Shown: positions 27,132 to 36,790 of the stretch, piece by piece | Numbering within the stretch: the first letter of the stretch is position 1 | Layout: every line of letters starts with the position of its first letter | Source: Nitrospirota bacterium | GTDB lineage: Bacteria; Nitrospirota; JACRHL01 | Assembly (NCBI GenBank): GCA_029858285.1 | Contig: JAOUFN010000011.1 | Span: forward strand, 1 to 64,000 | Length of the DNA stretch: 64,000 nucleotides | Direction: 5' to 3' | The notes under the pieces: generated by a model | What the model saw: the letters and a program-made list of their open reading frames with translations, nothing else | The model's database searches: none | Told to the model about the DNA's origin: nothing | Program-made: the position numbers and the translations under genes

Positions 27132-27983
27132 ATGATATCGATCTTTATTATATTGTTTTTATTGCTTTTACTCTTCAAGGTTGTGGCCCATGTGCCGCGC
27201 TGGATCGAGATCAGTAATCGCCCGGAGTACATCCACCCCGAAGGCATTGTGCCGTGGCTGGCCCAACTGGCGCCGGGGGCGCTGCCGGTGCTGGCGGATG
27301 CCCTGTCCACCGTCGTGATTTTTTTCATCTGGATGGGGGAAACCCCATACCGATGGTTGCAGCGTCAACTCGGTTCCCTCCTCGTGGTCCGGCCCGGTGA
27401 CGGTACCCCGGTGGTGCTGGTCCACGGCTTTTTTCTTACCCCCTTCAGCATGGTCTACCTGTGGCTGCGGCTGCGGGCGCACCCGGCTTTTTGGGGGCGG
27501 CCCCTGTACCTGCTGGATTACCACCCGTCCCTGGCGGGCATCGACCACTTTGTGACGCAACTGGACGCCCTGTTAACGGGCGTCAGTCCTTCCCGGCAAG
27601 TGGACATCGTGGCCCACAGCATGGGTGGGCTGATCGCGGCGCGTTATATTGGGTTTCATCCGGGCCGGGTGCGGCGTCTGGTCACGGTGGGCACGCCGTT
27701 CGCGGGCACCCGTACCTGGGCCCTGTCCACCGGCCAGTCCCTGGCGCAGATGCGTCCCGGCAGCGAATTTTTGCGCGAGACCACCGGGCACCCCGAGTTT
27801 CCCGGCGCCACGGCGGTAACCTCCATCTACTCCCGCTTCGATCATGTGGTGTTGCCCTTTGACTCCTCGCGCTTGTCCCATGCGGGGGTGACCAACATCG
27901 AGTTGCAGGGCATCGACCACGGCGCGCTGCTGTTCCACCCCCGGGTGGCGGAACGGGTGGTTCAGGCGCTGGAGCCGGCCTGA
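27132..27983 (+). CDS. membrane-anchored alpha/beta hydrolase (lipase-like)
   Basis: 283 residues. Residues ~3-16 are a strongly hydrophobic AT-rich-coded helix (IFIILFLLLLLF), probably an uncleaved membrane anchor, with a second hydrophobic stretch near 55-68. The alpha/beta hydrolase core follows: oxyanion block VVLVHGFFLTP, nucleophile Ser in VAHSMGGL, likely Asp in YSRFDHVVLP and His in GIDHGALL. It resembles triacylglycerol lipase or acylhydrolase families; the substrate is unknown. It stands alone, in the opposite direction to glyQS. Confidence 0.85.
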   Translation: MISIFIILFLLLLLFKVVAHVPRWIEISNRPEYIHPEGIVPWLAQLAPGALPVLADALSTVVIFFIWMGETPYRWLQRQLGSLLVVRPGDGTPVVLVHGFFLTPFSMVYLWLRLRAHPAFWGRPLYLLDYHPSLAGIDHFVTQLDALLTGVSPSRQVDIVAHSMGGLIAARYIGFHPGRVRRLVTVGTPFAGTRTWALSTGQSLAQMRPGSEFLRETTGHPEFPGATAVTSIYSRFDHVVLPFDSSRLSHAGVTNIELQGIDHGALLFHPRVAERVVQALEPA

Positions 27984-28031
27984 GCGGGCAAAGCCCGGTT
28001 CGGGATACCCGGTCTCAGAGAGGGGTGGGGG

Positions 28032-28475
28032 TCAGAGTCGGCCTTCGTCCAGATCAATCAGGGCGGCCCAGGTGGTCACGTCGTCCCGGCCGGGACGAAG
28101 GGCCTCGCGCTGGGCCATAAAGTGCTCCCGTGCCTCCGGGGTGTCCGGAGCGTGGGCCAGCAAGCACTGGTTGAAGGCGTCTTTTTCTGCCGCGCTGTAT
28201 TTGGCGCCGTGCATGGCCACCCACTCCGCCACCTGGGCGTCGGTGCGGGTGGCTGCCGCCTGACGCAGCAGGACCGCATCCAGCTTCAGAAACTCCAGCA
28301 GCATGCGGTCCATGGGGCAGGGGTAGATGTACTCCCCCAGGGTTTCCGCCTCGAAGGCGCGGGCCTTGTCCAGCATGCGCGCCAGATGCACCACACCGCA
28401 AAGCTCCTCCCGCGGGCTGCGGGGCGGTTGGCGGGTCAGGTCGGGGGCTGATTTGTGCACGGTGTTTCCCTTCAT
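28032..28475 (-). CDS. DUF5069 domain protein
   Basis: A 147-residue protein of the DUF5069 family, recognised by APDLTRQPPRSPREEL, ARMLDKARAFEAETLGEY and YPCPMDRMLLEFL. Function is unknown. It follows gpmI by only ten bases on the same strand, so the two are probably cotranscribed. Confidence 0.82.
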   Translation of the reverse strand: MKGNTVHKSAPDLTRQPPRSPREELCGVVHLARMLDKARAFEAETLGEYIYPCPMDRMLLEFLKLDAVLLRQAAATRTDAQVAEWVAMHGAKYSAAEKDAFNQCLLAHAPDTPEAREHFMAQREALRPGRDDVTTWAALIDLDEGRL

Positions 28476-28485
28476 GACGACCCGG

Positions 28486-30186
28486 TCACTGCGTCCCGGC
28501 TGCCCCGGCGGGCAGGATCAGGGGCGGTTGCAACTCTTCAGGCACCGCCTGACCCAGCATCAGAAAGTTGGTGGCCGCCACATGCGACAGGCCGGGGGTG
28601 GTGGAAAAGTTATCCCCCCCCAGCGGGCGGCGCAGGGCGATGCCGGGCAGGGGGGTGGGATCGAACAGGATGGCGGGCACCAGATTCAGGGAATGCTTGG
28701 TGGAAATCTCCGCCTCGCCTTTCTTGTTGGTGACCAGCATTTCGTCGGCGTTGCCGTGATCGGCGGTAATCAGAGCGGTGCCCCCCACCTCCGTAAGGGC
28801 CGCCATGATGCGCCCCAGGGCCGCGTCCACCGCCTCGGTGGCGGCCACGGCGGCGCGGAAATTGCCGGTGTGCCCCACCATGTCGGTGTTGGCGAAGTTG
28901 ATCAGGCCAAAGCGGTGACGCCCGGCGCGGATCAGTTCGCAGGCGCGTGCGGCGATCTCCGGGGCCTTCATCTGCGGCGCCTGATCGAAGGGGATGCCCT
29001 TGTCGGAGGGGATCAACTGGTAATCTTCCCGGCTCGCATCCAGAGGCAGCCGGTAGCCACCGTTGAAGAAGAACGTCACGTGGGCGAATTTTTGCGTCTC
29101 CGCCAGCCGGAACTGGCGCATGCCCGCCTCCAGAATGCGCCTTCCGAAGGGATTGGCCACCTTGGTGGGGCCCATGAGCTGGCGTGCGGGCAGGTTCGTA
29201 TCCTCGTCGTAGACCATCATCCCGGCGTACAGTATCTCCGGCGCGCCGTCGCGGTCGAAGCCGGTGAAATTCGCCTCGGTGAAGGCTTGGGAAATCTGGA
29301 TGGCGCGGTCGCCCCGGAAATTGACGTTGATCACCGCGTCGCCATCGCGGATGGTGGCCACCGGCTTGCCGTCCCGCACGATCACGAACGGGGCCAGGTC
29401 CTGATCCACGATGCCCTTGTGTTCGGCCCTTAGCGTCTCCACGGCAGCGCTGATGGACGGGAAGGTGCGGGTGGCGCGGCCATGTACGTGGGCGTCCCAT
29501 CCCAGCTTCATGCGCTCTTGATTGTGATCCCGGTCCATGGTGATGGCCTCACGGCCGCCGCCGGAGGCAATGCAGTAGTCCCGCTGGGAGTGACGGTTGA
29601 CCCACGTCAGCAGTTCCTCAAGCTGCTCGGTATAGTCCAGGGCGCTTTGCACCCCCACGTCGCGTCCGTCCAGCAGGGCATGGACGTACAGGCGCTGCAC
29701 GCCGCTTTCGTGGGCGTGGCGGATGAGGGCCTCGAAGTGGCTGATGTGGCTGTGGATGTTGCCGTCCGACAGCAGCCCCAGAAGGTGCAGGGCGTGGGCG
29801 TCACCGGTGCAGTGGCGGATCAGTTCCACCAGGGCGTCGGAGCGGAAAAACGAGCCGTCGGCAATGGCGGCATTGATGCGCGTGGGGCCCTGATCCAGTA
29901 TCTGCCCTGCCCCCATGGTCAGGTGCCCCACCTCGGAACCCCCCAGGTCCTTGGGGGCGGGCAACCCCACGTAGGGGCCGTGGGTGGCCAGTCGGGTCCA
30001 CGGGCTGGTGGCGAACAGCCGATCCAGATGCGGGGCACGGGCGGAGCGGATGGCATCCCACTCCGGCTTGGTGCCGAGGCCAAAGCCGTCCAGCACGATC
30101 AGCAGATGGGTGGGGCGCGGGGCGAAGTGATCCCGCACCGACTGATGGAATGTCTGCAACGCGTCGACGGTCATCGTCACCTTCAT
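28486..30186 (-). CDS. gpmI: 2,3-bisphosphoglycerate-independent phosphoglycerate mutase, long form
   Basis: Interconverts 3- and 2-phosphoglycerate with two Mn ions. 566 residues, ~55 longer than E. coli GpmI, with a ~25-residue N-terminal extension and internal additions. LLIVLDGFG opens the phosphatase domain; the catalytic Ser is in LGGSEVGHL, where the usual Asn of GNSEVGH is Gly; LLSDGNIHSHISH, HALLDGRDVG and the late ITADHGNADEM and KHSLNLVPAIL carry metal ligands. The overall pattern recalls the long enzymes of spirochaetes, from memory. Diverges from def. Confidence 0.9.
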   Translation of the reverse strand: MKVTMTVDALQTFHQSVRDHFAPRPTHLLIVLDGFGLGTKPEWDAIRSARAPHLDRLFATSPWTRLATHGPYVGLPAPKDLGGSEVGHLTMGAGQILDQGPTRINAAIADGSFFRSDALVELIRHCTGDAHALHLLGLLSDGNIHSHISHFEALIRHAHESGVQRLYVHALLDGRDVGVQSALDYTEQLEELLTWVNRHSQRDYCIASGGGREAITMDRDHNQERMKLGWDAHVHGRATRTFPSISAAVETLRAEHKGIVDQDLAPFVIVRDGKPVATIRDGDAVINVNFRGDRAIQISQAFTEANFTGFDRDGAPEILYAGMMVYDEDTNLPARQLMGPTKVANPFGRRILEAGMRQFRLAETQKFAHVTFFFNGGYRLPLDASREDYQLIPSDKGIPFDQAPQMKAPEIAARACELIRAGRHRFGLINFANTDMVGHTGNFRAAVAATEAVDAALGRIMAALTEVGGTALITADHGNADEMLVTNKKGEAEISTKHSLNLVPAILFDPTPLPGIALRRPLGGDNFSTTPGLSHVAATNFLMLGQAVPEELQPPLILPAGAAGTQ

Positions 30187-30373
30187 GGGCCTGCTCGCGG
30201 GACTGCCCGCAGCGGCGGATTTTCCGGCGATTTCACCAGGAACAGGGGGCAGTCAGCCTGATGCGCATACAATATCACAGGTGTGGCCCCCGGTCCGGCC
30301 CCGCCAGGCCGCCCGACCGACCACCCGGCGGAGCAGTGGCGCGGGCGGGCCGCCTCGGGTAAAATCGGTACCC

Positions 30374-30889
30374 ATGGCCATCCACACCATCCTTACCTAC
30401 CCGGACCCGTTCCTCAAGCGTACCGCCCAGCCGGTAACCGGATTTGGCGCCGCCCTGGACACCCTCATCGCCGACATGGCCGAGACCATGTGGGACGAGC
30501 CGGGCATCGGTCTGGCCGCGACCCAGATTGGTGTGGACCTGCAACTGTTCATCTACGATCTGGAAGTGAGCCGCGACCACTCCAAAGTGCAGGTGGTGTG
30601 CAACCCCCGCTTCGTATTGATGGAGGGGGAAGAGATCGAGGAGGAAGGGTGCCTGTCGGTTCCGGATTTCACTGCCGATGTCAAACGTGCCGCCCGCCTT
30701 GTGGTGGAGGCTCAGGACCGGCATGGCAAGCCGTTCACTGCTGACATCAGCGGACTGGTGGCGCGGGTGTTCCAGCACGAAACCGATCACTTGCACGGCA
30801 TCCTGTTCATCGAGCGCCTGAGCGCCCTGAAGCGGGGCATGTTCAAACGCCGTTTCCGCAAGGCTCAGATGCGCGCCGAGGTGGGCTGA
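30374..30889 (+). CDS. def: peptide deformylase
   Basis: Removes the formyl group from nascent N-termini. 171 residues from ATG 30374 (MAIHTILTYPDP). The metal site is complete: GIGLAATQIG (motif 1), EEGCLSVPDF (Cys) and HETDHLHGILF (HExxH). Upstream extension of the frame is not protein-like. fmt follows after 42 bases, the standard def-fmt pair. Confidence 0.95.
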   Translation: MAIHTILTYPDPFLKRTAQPVTGFGAALDTLIADMAETMWDEPGIGLAATQIGVDLQLFIYDLEVSRDHSKVQVVCNPRFVLMEGEEIEEEGCLSVPDFTADVKRAARLVVEAQDRHGKPFTADISGLVARVFQHETDHLHGILFIERLSALKRGMFKRRFRKAQMRAEVG

Positions 30890-30931
30890 GGGGCGGTCCC
30901 CCCCCCCTTTTCCAGCGGAGTTCCGAAACCG

Positions 30932-31870
30932 ATGCGTGTCGTCTTCATGGGCACCCCCCCGATTGCCGTGCCATCCCTGCTGGGGCTGATCGGCGCCGGA
31001 TACCGGGTGGTGGCCGTGGTCACCCAGCCGGACCGCCCCAAGGGACGAGGCGGAAAACTGGCCGCCCCTCCGGTCAAGGAGAGCGCGGCGGCCCTGCACG
31101 TTCCGGTGTTGCAGCCGCCCCGGGTGCGCGACGAGGGGTTCCAGCAGCACATCCGCGAACTGGCGCCAGATGTGGCCGTGGTCATCGCTTTCGGACAGAT
31201 TCTGCCCCAGTCGCTGCTTGACATCCCCCGATTCGGATGCATAAACGTCCATGCCAGCCTGCTGCCACGATATCGGGGGGCGGCACCCATCAACTGGGCC
31301 ATCGCCAACGGTGAGACCGAAACCGGGCTCACCACCATGCGCATGGACGCGGGCATGGATACCGGCCCGACCTACCTCACGGCGTCCACCCCCATCGGCG
31401 CCGGCGAGGACGCCGTGTCCCTGGCGGGACGGCTGGGAGAATTGGCGGTGCCCCTGTTGCTGGACACATTGCGACAGGTGGGCCAGGGGTTGCAGCCGAC
31501 GCCCCAGGACGTCGCCCGGGCCACCCTGGCGCCGATCCTGCGCAAGGAGGATGGGGGGTTGCACTGGGAGTGGCCTGCGGCGCGCCTGGTCAACCATGTG
31601 CGGGCATTCGTGCCGTGGCCCGGCAGCCACACCCGTTATGCGGACACACCGTGGCGGGTCACCGCCGCCCGGGCAGGCGAGCCGGACGCCAGCGCCGCCG
31701 CCCCCGGAACCCTGTTGCGGGTGGACGGCGACAGCCTGCTGGTGCGGGCGGGAGAAGGCAGCACGGTGCGCATTCTGGCCTTGCAGGTGCCGGGCAAGCG
31801 TCCCATGCCGGTGCGGGATTTTTTGAACGGCACCCGGATCGAGCCCGGCGTGGTGCTGGGGGCCGGATAA
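30932..31870 (+). CDS. fmt: methionyl-tRNA formyltransferase
   Basis: Formylates initiator Met-tRNA. 312 residues; VVFMGTPPIAVPSL opens the fold, the catalytic block is INVHASLLPRYRGAAPINWAI and the C-terminal tRNA-binding domain runs from about residue 205. A run of ten C then TTTT (30898-30911) sits between def and fmt. Confidence 0.95.
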   Translation: MRVVFMGTPPIAVPSLLGLIGAGYRVVAVVTQPDRPKGRGGKLAAPPVKESAAALHVPVLQPPRVRDEGFQQHIRELAPDVAVVIAFGQILPQSLLDIPRFGCINVHASLLPRYRGAAPINWAIANGETETGLTTMRMDAGMDTGPTYLTASTPIGAGEDAVSLAGRLGELAVPLLLDTLRQVGQGLQPTPQDVARATLAPILRKEDGGLHWEWPAARLVNHVRAFVPWPGSHTRYADTPWRVTAARAGEPDASAAAPGTLLRVDGDSLLVRAGEGSTVRILALQVPGKRPMPVRDFLNGTRIEPGVVLGAG

Positions 31871-32031
31871 CCTTCACGGCACTGCCGGGATGCCCTTAGG
31901 GTGCTCTTCGGGGTATTCTGTCGGGCACAGGATGAGTCTGTGGTGGGGGAACGAGTCGCCGGTGGCGGATCACCGGATCGTAGTATCGGATCGTATGCCG
32001 GGCTGTAAAGTTAAGGACGGAAAAGACCAAC

Positions 32032-32895
32032 ATGAACGCTCTGAAGACCGCCTTTCTGTTGACCCTGTTGACCCTGCTACTGATGTTTGCCGGCCAGGTG
32101 CTGGGCGGACAGACGGGCATGGTGATCGCGCTGGCGTTTGCCGTGGCCATGAATTTTTTCGCCTACTGGTACTCCGACCGCATGGTGCTGCGCATGTCCC
32201 GCGCCCGTGAGGTGTCCGAGGCCGAGGCGCCGCAACTGCATTCCGTGGTGCGCGAACTGGCCACCCGCGCCAGCCTGCCCATGCCCAAGGTCTATCTCAT
32301 CGACGACCCCTCCCCCAACGCCTTTGCCACCGGGCGCAACCCGGAGCATGCGGCGGTGGCCGCCACCACCGGTATCATGCGCATCCTCGACCGCAATGAG
32401 CTGTCCGGGGTGATGGCCCACGAACTGGCTCACGTCGGCAACCGCGACATCCTCATCGGCGCGGTGGCGGCCACCATCGCCGGGGCCATTTCCATGCTCG
32501 CCAACATTGCTCAGTTCGCCATGATTTTTGGCGGCCACCGCCACGACGACGGCGAGAACCACAACCCGCTGATGGCGATTGTGATGATGATCGTTGCGCC
32601 AATTGCCGCCATGCTGGTGCAGATGGCGATTTCCCGCTCCCGGGAGTACGGTGCCGACCGGCGTGGCGCGGAGATCTGCGGCAACCCCCTGTGGCTGGCC
32701 AGCGCCCTGCGCAAGCTGGAGCGCGGCATCGACCTGCAGCCCATGGCGGTCAATCCCAGCACCGCCCACATGTACATTGCCAACCCCCTGCGGGGCGGTG
32801 GTTTGATGGCCCTGTTCTCCACCCACCCACCCATGGCGGAGCGGGTGAGCCGCCTGGAGGCCATGGCGGCGGCCCCCGGCAGCGGACGCATCTGA
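32032..32895 (+). CDS. htpX: membrane zinc protease HtpX
   Basis: An M48 heat-shock protease that degrades misfolded membrane proteins. 287 residues; two N-terminal helices (~5-45), zinc motif HELAH (130-134), a further pair of helices near 145-200, and the third ligand Glu in [16 protein letters not shown]-rich Shine-Dalgarno upstream. I find no sigma-32 promoter in the 160-base gap. Confidence 0.95.
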   Translation: MNALKTAFLLTLLTLLLMFAGQVLGGQTGMVIALAFAVAMNFFAYWYSDRMVLRMSRAREVSEAEAPQLHSVVRELATRASLPMPKVYLIDDPSPNAFATGRNPEHAAVAATTGIMRILDRNELSGVMAHELAHVGNRDILIGAVAATIAGAISMLANIAQFAMIFGGHRHDDGENHNPLMAIVMMIVAPIAAMLVQMAISRSREYGADRRGAEICGNPLWLASALRKLERGIDLQPMAVNPSTAHMYIANPLRGGGLMALFSTHPPMAERVSRLEAMAAAPGSGRI

Positions 32896-32932
32896 CCCGG
32901 ATGTCGCGGCAACGCCGGGGCATTCCAGACCA

Positions 32933-34381
32933 ATGACGGCATCTCGTCCCCGGCGGCCCGCCCGTCCACCCGACGGTCGCCGGGGTGCGGGCTCTGCGGC
33001 GGCGGGTTCCCCCCCGGACACTCCTGATCCCCGGCGCACCGCTCTGGCCCTGCTGACGCGGCTGGACCGGGAGCCGTTCGATCTCTCGGCGGCCCTCGAC
33101 ATGGCCTTCCGCGAGGGGGCGTGGGACTCCCGCGACCGGGGGCTGGCGGCGGAACTCACCCGGGGCACCGCCCGCTGGCGCCACCGGCTGGATTACGCTA
33201 TCCGCCAGCGCACCGGCCGCCCCCTCAAGGATCTGGACCGCTCCGTGCGCACCTTGCTGCGCCTGGGGGCCTATCAACTGCTGTTTTTGTCTCGCATTCC
33301 TGCTTCTGCCGCAGTCAACGAGACGGTGCATCTGGCGGGGGACCGCCGCCGCCGGGACTTCGTCAACGGTGTGCTGCGCGCCCTGGCCCGGGAAGGCGAA
33401 CCGCCCCTGCCGCCGGGCGGGGTAGAGCGGCTGGCGGTGGAGTGGTCCCTGCCGCGCTGGCTGGCGGAACGCTGGTGGCAACAACACGGCCCGGAAGGAG
33501 CTGCCCTGCGCGCCGAAAACGCCGCCCGCACCCCGGCCCTGACCCTGCGACTCACCGCTTCCGATTCCTCTCCCGGCCAGCGTGAGGATTACATTGCCCG
33601 TTGCGCCGCCATGGGGGTGGCCGCCGAGGCGGTGGAATTTCTGCCCGATGCCGTGCGTCTGCCCGACGCTGCCCCGGTGGCCGACCTGCCCGGCTATGCT
33701 GCGGGGGAATTCGTGGTACAGGATGCCGCCAGTCAGCTGGCCGGGCTGCTCGGCGGCGCCCGGCCCGGAGAACAGGTGCTGGACGCCTGCGCCGCCCCCG
33801 GTGGCAAGTGCGCAGGGCTGGCGGCGGCGGTGGGCCCTGGCGGCTCGGTGCTGGCGGTGGAGCGGGATGCCGGACGCATCCGCCGCCTGTCCATCAACCT
33901 CGAACGCCTGCGCCTGAAGCAGGTGACGGTGCTGGAGGCGGATGCCGCCTCCCTCCCCCCCGAGGTGGCGCGACAGACCTTCGACCGCGTGTTTCTCGAC
34001 GCCCCCTGCTCCGGGCTGGGCACCCTGGCGCGTCATCCGGAGGGCAAGTGGTGGAAATCCGTGGACGGCATCCGCGCCTGCGCCGACTCCCAAGCGGCCT
34101 TGCTGGCGCATCTGGCACCCAGGGTGCGGCCGGGGGGCAGTCTGGTGTACGCCGTGTGTACCGGGGAGCCGGAAGAAACCATCCAGCCGGTGGCGGTATT
34201 TTTGGCCACCCATCCGGAATTTCACACGGTCCCCGCCGGTGAGGTGTTCGCAGCCCTCGGCGAGCGAGGGCCGGGGGACGTGGCGGCGCCGTGGGTCACC
34301 CCCAACGGTGAACTGGACACCCACGGCAACCGCGTGGGCATGGACGGCTTCTTTGCCGTCCACCTCCGGCGCAAGTCGTGA
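32933..34381 (+). CDS. rsmB: 16S rRNA m5C967 methyltransferase
   Basis: 482 residues: a basic Pro/Arg-rich leader (~1-35), a NusB-like RNA-binding domain (~35-170) and a Rossmann methyltransferase. SAM is bound by LDACAAPGGKC; the two catalytic cysteines are C359 in DAPCSGLG (motif IV) and C409 in YAVCTGEPEE (motif VI). The gene continues the def-fmt-htpX strand and precedes rpe. Confidence 0.93.
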   Translation: MTASRPRRPARPPDGRRGAGSAAAGSPPDTPDPRRTALALLTRLDREPFDLSAALDMAFREGAWDSRDRGLAAELTRGTARWRHRLDYAIRQRTGRPLKDLDRSVRTLLRLGAYQLLFLSRIPASAAVNETVHLAGDRRRRDFVNGVLRALAREGEPPLPPGGVERLAVEWSLPRWLAERWWQQHGPEGAALRAENAARTPALTLRLTASDSSPGQREDYIARCAAMGVAAEAVEFLPDAVRLPDAAPVADLPGYAAGEFVVQDAASQLAGLLGGARPGEQVLDACAAPGGKCAGLAAAVGPGGSVLAVERDAGRIRRLSINLERLRLKQVTVLEADAASLPPEVARQTFDRVFLDAPCSGLGTLARHPEGKWWKSVDGIRACADSQAALLAHLAPRVRPGGSLVYAVCTGEPEETIQPVAVFLATHPEFHTVPAGEVFAALGERGPGDVAAPWVTPNGELDTHGNRVGMDGFFAVHLRRKS

Positions 34382-34416
34382 TAGAATGCGCCCCCTAACC
34401 CTGAAGAGCGAGCCCG

Positions 34417-35100
34417 GTGTTTACCAAGGATCATAAGCTGATCGCGCCCTCCATCCTGTCCGCCGACTTCGCGCGTCTGGCCGAGGAAGTGGCCGCCGTC
34501 GAGGCGGCGGGCGCCGACGTGATTCACGTGGACGTGATGGACGGCCATTTTGTGCCCAACCTTACCATCGGGCCGGTGGTGGTGGAGTGGCTGCGCAAGG
34601 TCACCCGGCTGCCCCTCGACTGCCACCTGATGATTACCGATCCGGACCGCTATATCGGCGAGTTTGTCGCCGCCGGGGCCGACTGCATCACCGTGCATCA
34701 GGAGGCCTGTCCGCACCTGCACCGCACCGTGCAGTTGATCCGTGAGGAGGGAGCAAAGGCGGGCCGCAAGGTGATGACCGGCGTGTCCATCAATCCCGCC
34801 ACCCCGGTGGAAACCCTGTCGGAAATCCTGCCGGACTGCGATCTGGTGCTGATCATGTCGGTTAATCCCGGCTTTGGCGGCCAGAAATTCATCCCCGGCG
34901 CCCTGGACAAGGTGCGCCGACTGCGGCGCATGGTGGACGAGCGCCGCCTGTCCACCTACATCGAGATTGACGGCGGCATCAAGGCCGACAACATTGCCCA
35001 GGTGGCCAAGGCCGGGGTGGATGTGTTCGTGGCCGGTTCCGCCGTGTTCAACGCGGACGACTACGGCGCCTCCATCGGCGCCCTGAAGGCCGCCGTCTGA
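34417..35100 (+). CDS. rpe: ribulose-phosphate 3-epimerase
   Basis: Interconverts ribulose 5-phosphate and xylulose 5-phosphate. TIM barrel of 227 residues: IAPSILSADFARL, VDVMDGHFVPNLT (metal-binding His and Asp), LDCHLMI, VNPGFGGQKF and EIDGGIK. Starts with GTG at 34417, 36 bases after rsmB. Confidence 0.96.
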   Translation: MFTKDHKLIAPSILSADFARLAEEVAAVEAAGADVIHVDVMDGHFVPNLTIGPVVVEWLRKVTRLPLDCHLMITDPDRYIGEFVAAGADCITVHQEACPHLHRTVQLIREEGAKAGRKVMTGVSINPATPVETLSEILPDCDLVLIMSVNPGFGGQKFIPGALDKVRRLRRMVDERRLSTYIEIDGGIKADNIAQVAKAGVDVFVAGSAVFNADDYGASIGALKAAV

Positions 35101-35203
35101 CGGGCCTCATTACCGTGTTGCCACCCCTCCCATCGCCACCCCACCCGTCACCCCATCCCGCGCCGTCGGCGGTTTCTTCGGCCGCTTCTTCGGGGAATCG
35201 CCC

Positions 35204-36781
35204 ATGAATCGTCCCGGCGCCGAAACCCTGGTGGCCAGCCTGCACCCGCTGGAAGTGGCGGTGATCCAGGCCCTGTCCCGCATTCGCGAGGCCAGCGACA
35301 CGGAACTGGCTGAGGCTGCCGGGCTGGACGCCGCGCGCCGCGACATGGCCTGCGGCTGGCTGGTGGAAAAGGGCGTGGTCGAGATCATCGGCGAAAGCGT
35401 GGCGCACCGCGTCAGCCTCACCGAAATCGGCACACGCTATGCCCGCATGGGTACGCCGGAGACCCGTATCGTGCAGGCCCTGCGCGCCGGACGCGCCATC
35501 ACCATGGCCTCCCTTGAGCAGGACCTGGAGATGGAACAGTCCGAGGCCGGCACCGCAGTGGGTGCCCTCAAGAAGGCGGCGGTGGTGACCGCCGGCAGCG
35601 GCGGCGTGCTGGAGATTGTGCCCGGCGCCGACCTGTCCGCGTTCGAGACCGTCGCCGCGCTGATTTCCCATGTGGCCACCGCAGGTGAGGTTGGTCTGGA
35701 GGGGCTGCCCGACACCCAGCGGCAGGCCCTGGATGGCCTGCACCGCAAACGCGGCAAGGCCAAGGGGGTGTTCCGGGTAGACGAGCAGCGCACCCGTACC
35801 TATGCCCTCACCCCCCTTGGGCAGGAGGTGGGAACCCTGACCCGTGACCGTTCCGGCGCCGCCGAAATCGGTCAGCTCACCTCCCAGATGCTGGCGGACG
35901 GCAGTTGGAAGGACAAGGATTTCCGGCGCTACAACATCGCCCTCAAGCCGCCCCGCGTAACCATGGGGCGCAAGCACCCTTACCGGGCCTATCTGGATAA
36001 CGTCAAGGCCAAGATGGTGGGTATGGGTTTTCGGCAGATGACCTCGTCGCTGGTGCAGAACGAGTTCTGGAACAACGACGCCCTGTTTATGCCCCAGTTC
36101 CACCCGGCACGGGACATCCACGACGCCTATTTCGTGTCGGAACCCAAGCACAGCAAGCCAATCTCCGAGCCGTTCTTCTCCGCCGTCGCCAAGGTGCATG
36201 CGGACGGTGGCGACACCGGCTCCACCGGCTGGAACTACCGTTTTCGCGAGATGCAGTCCCGGCGCCTGGTGTTGCGCAGCCAGGGGACGGCGGACTCCGC
36301 CCACAAGCTGGCCGAGGGGCCGGACGTGCCCGGCAAGTATTTTTCGATCGCCCGCTGCTTCCGCTACGATCAGGTGGACGCCACCCACGCCCCGGATTTT
36401 TTTCAGGTGGAGGGCATCGTGCTGGGGGAGGGTATCCACTTCCGCACCCTGCTCGGGCTGCTCAAACTGTTCGCCCGCGAACTGGCCCGCGCCGAACAGG
36501 TCAAATTCGTGCCCGCCTACTTCCCGTTTACCGAGCCGTCCGTAGAAATCCACGCCCGCCACCCCAAACTGGGCTGGATCGAACTGGGCGGTGCCGGTCT
36601 GTTCCGCCCCGAGGTCACCCGTCCGCTGGGGGTCACCACCCCGGTCATCGCCTGGGGTCTGGGGCTTGACCGCATGGCCATGGTGGCCCTCAACATCCAC
36701 GACATCCGCGACCTGTTTTCCAGCGACCTGGACCTGATCCGCACCACCCGTGGCGTGGCCGGAACCAGCGGCGGAGCCTAG
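35204..36781 (+). CDS. pheS: phenylalanyl-tRNA synthetase alpha subunit, archaeal/eukaryotic type
   Basis: 525 residues, against ~330 for the usual bacterial PheS. Residues ~1-215 form a winged-helix-rich N-terminal region (HPLEVAVIQALSRIREASD) like that of archaeal and cytosolic alpha subunits. The class II core follows: NEFWNNDALFMPQFHPARD, the RCFRYDQVDATHAPDFFQVEG motif 2 region, and motif 3 in WGLGLDRMAM. pheT starts nine bases downstream. The gene pair is thus foreign in type for a proteobacterium, though base use looks like its neighbours. Confidence 0.93.
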   Translation: MNRPGAETLVASLHPLEVAVIQALSRIREASDTELAEAAGLDAARRDMACGWLVEKGVVEIIGESVAHRVSLTEIGTRYARMGTPETRIVQALRAGRAITMASLEQDLEMEQSEAGTAVGALKKAAVVTAGSGGVLEIVPGADLSAFETVAALISHVATAGEVGLEGLPDTQRQALDGLHRKRGKAKGVFRVDEQRTRTYALTPLGQEVGTLTRDRSGAAEIGQLTSQMLADGSWKDKDFRRYNIALKPPRVTMGRKHPYRAYLDNVKAKMVGMGFRQMTSSLVQNEFWNNDALFMPQFHPARDIHDAYFVSEPKHSKPISEPFFSAVAKVHADGGDTGSTGWNYRFREMQSRRLVLRSQGTADSAHKLAEGPDVPGKYFSIARCFRYDQVDATHAPDFFQVEGIVLGEGIHFRTLLGLLKLFARELARAEQVKFVPAYFPFTEPSVEIHARHPKLGWIELGGAGLFRPEVTRPLGVTTPVIAWGLGLDRMAMVALNIHDIRDLFSSDLDLIRTTRGVAGTSGGA

Positions 36782-36790
36782 GGGGGAAGC

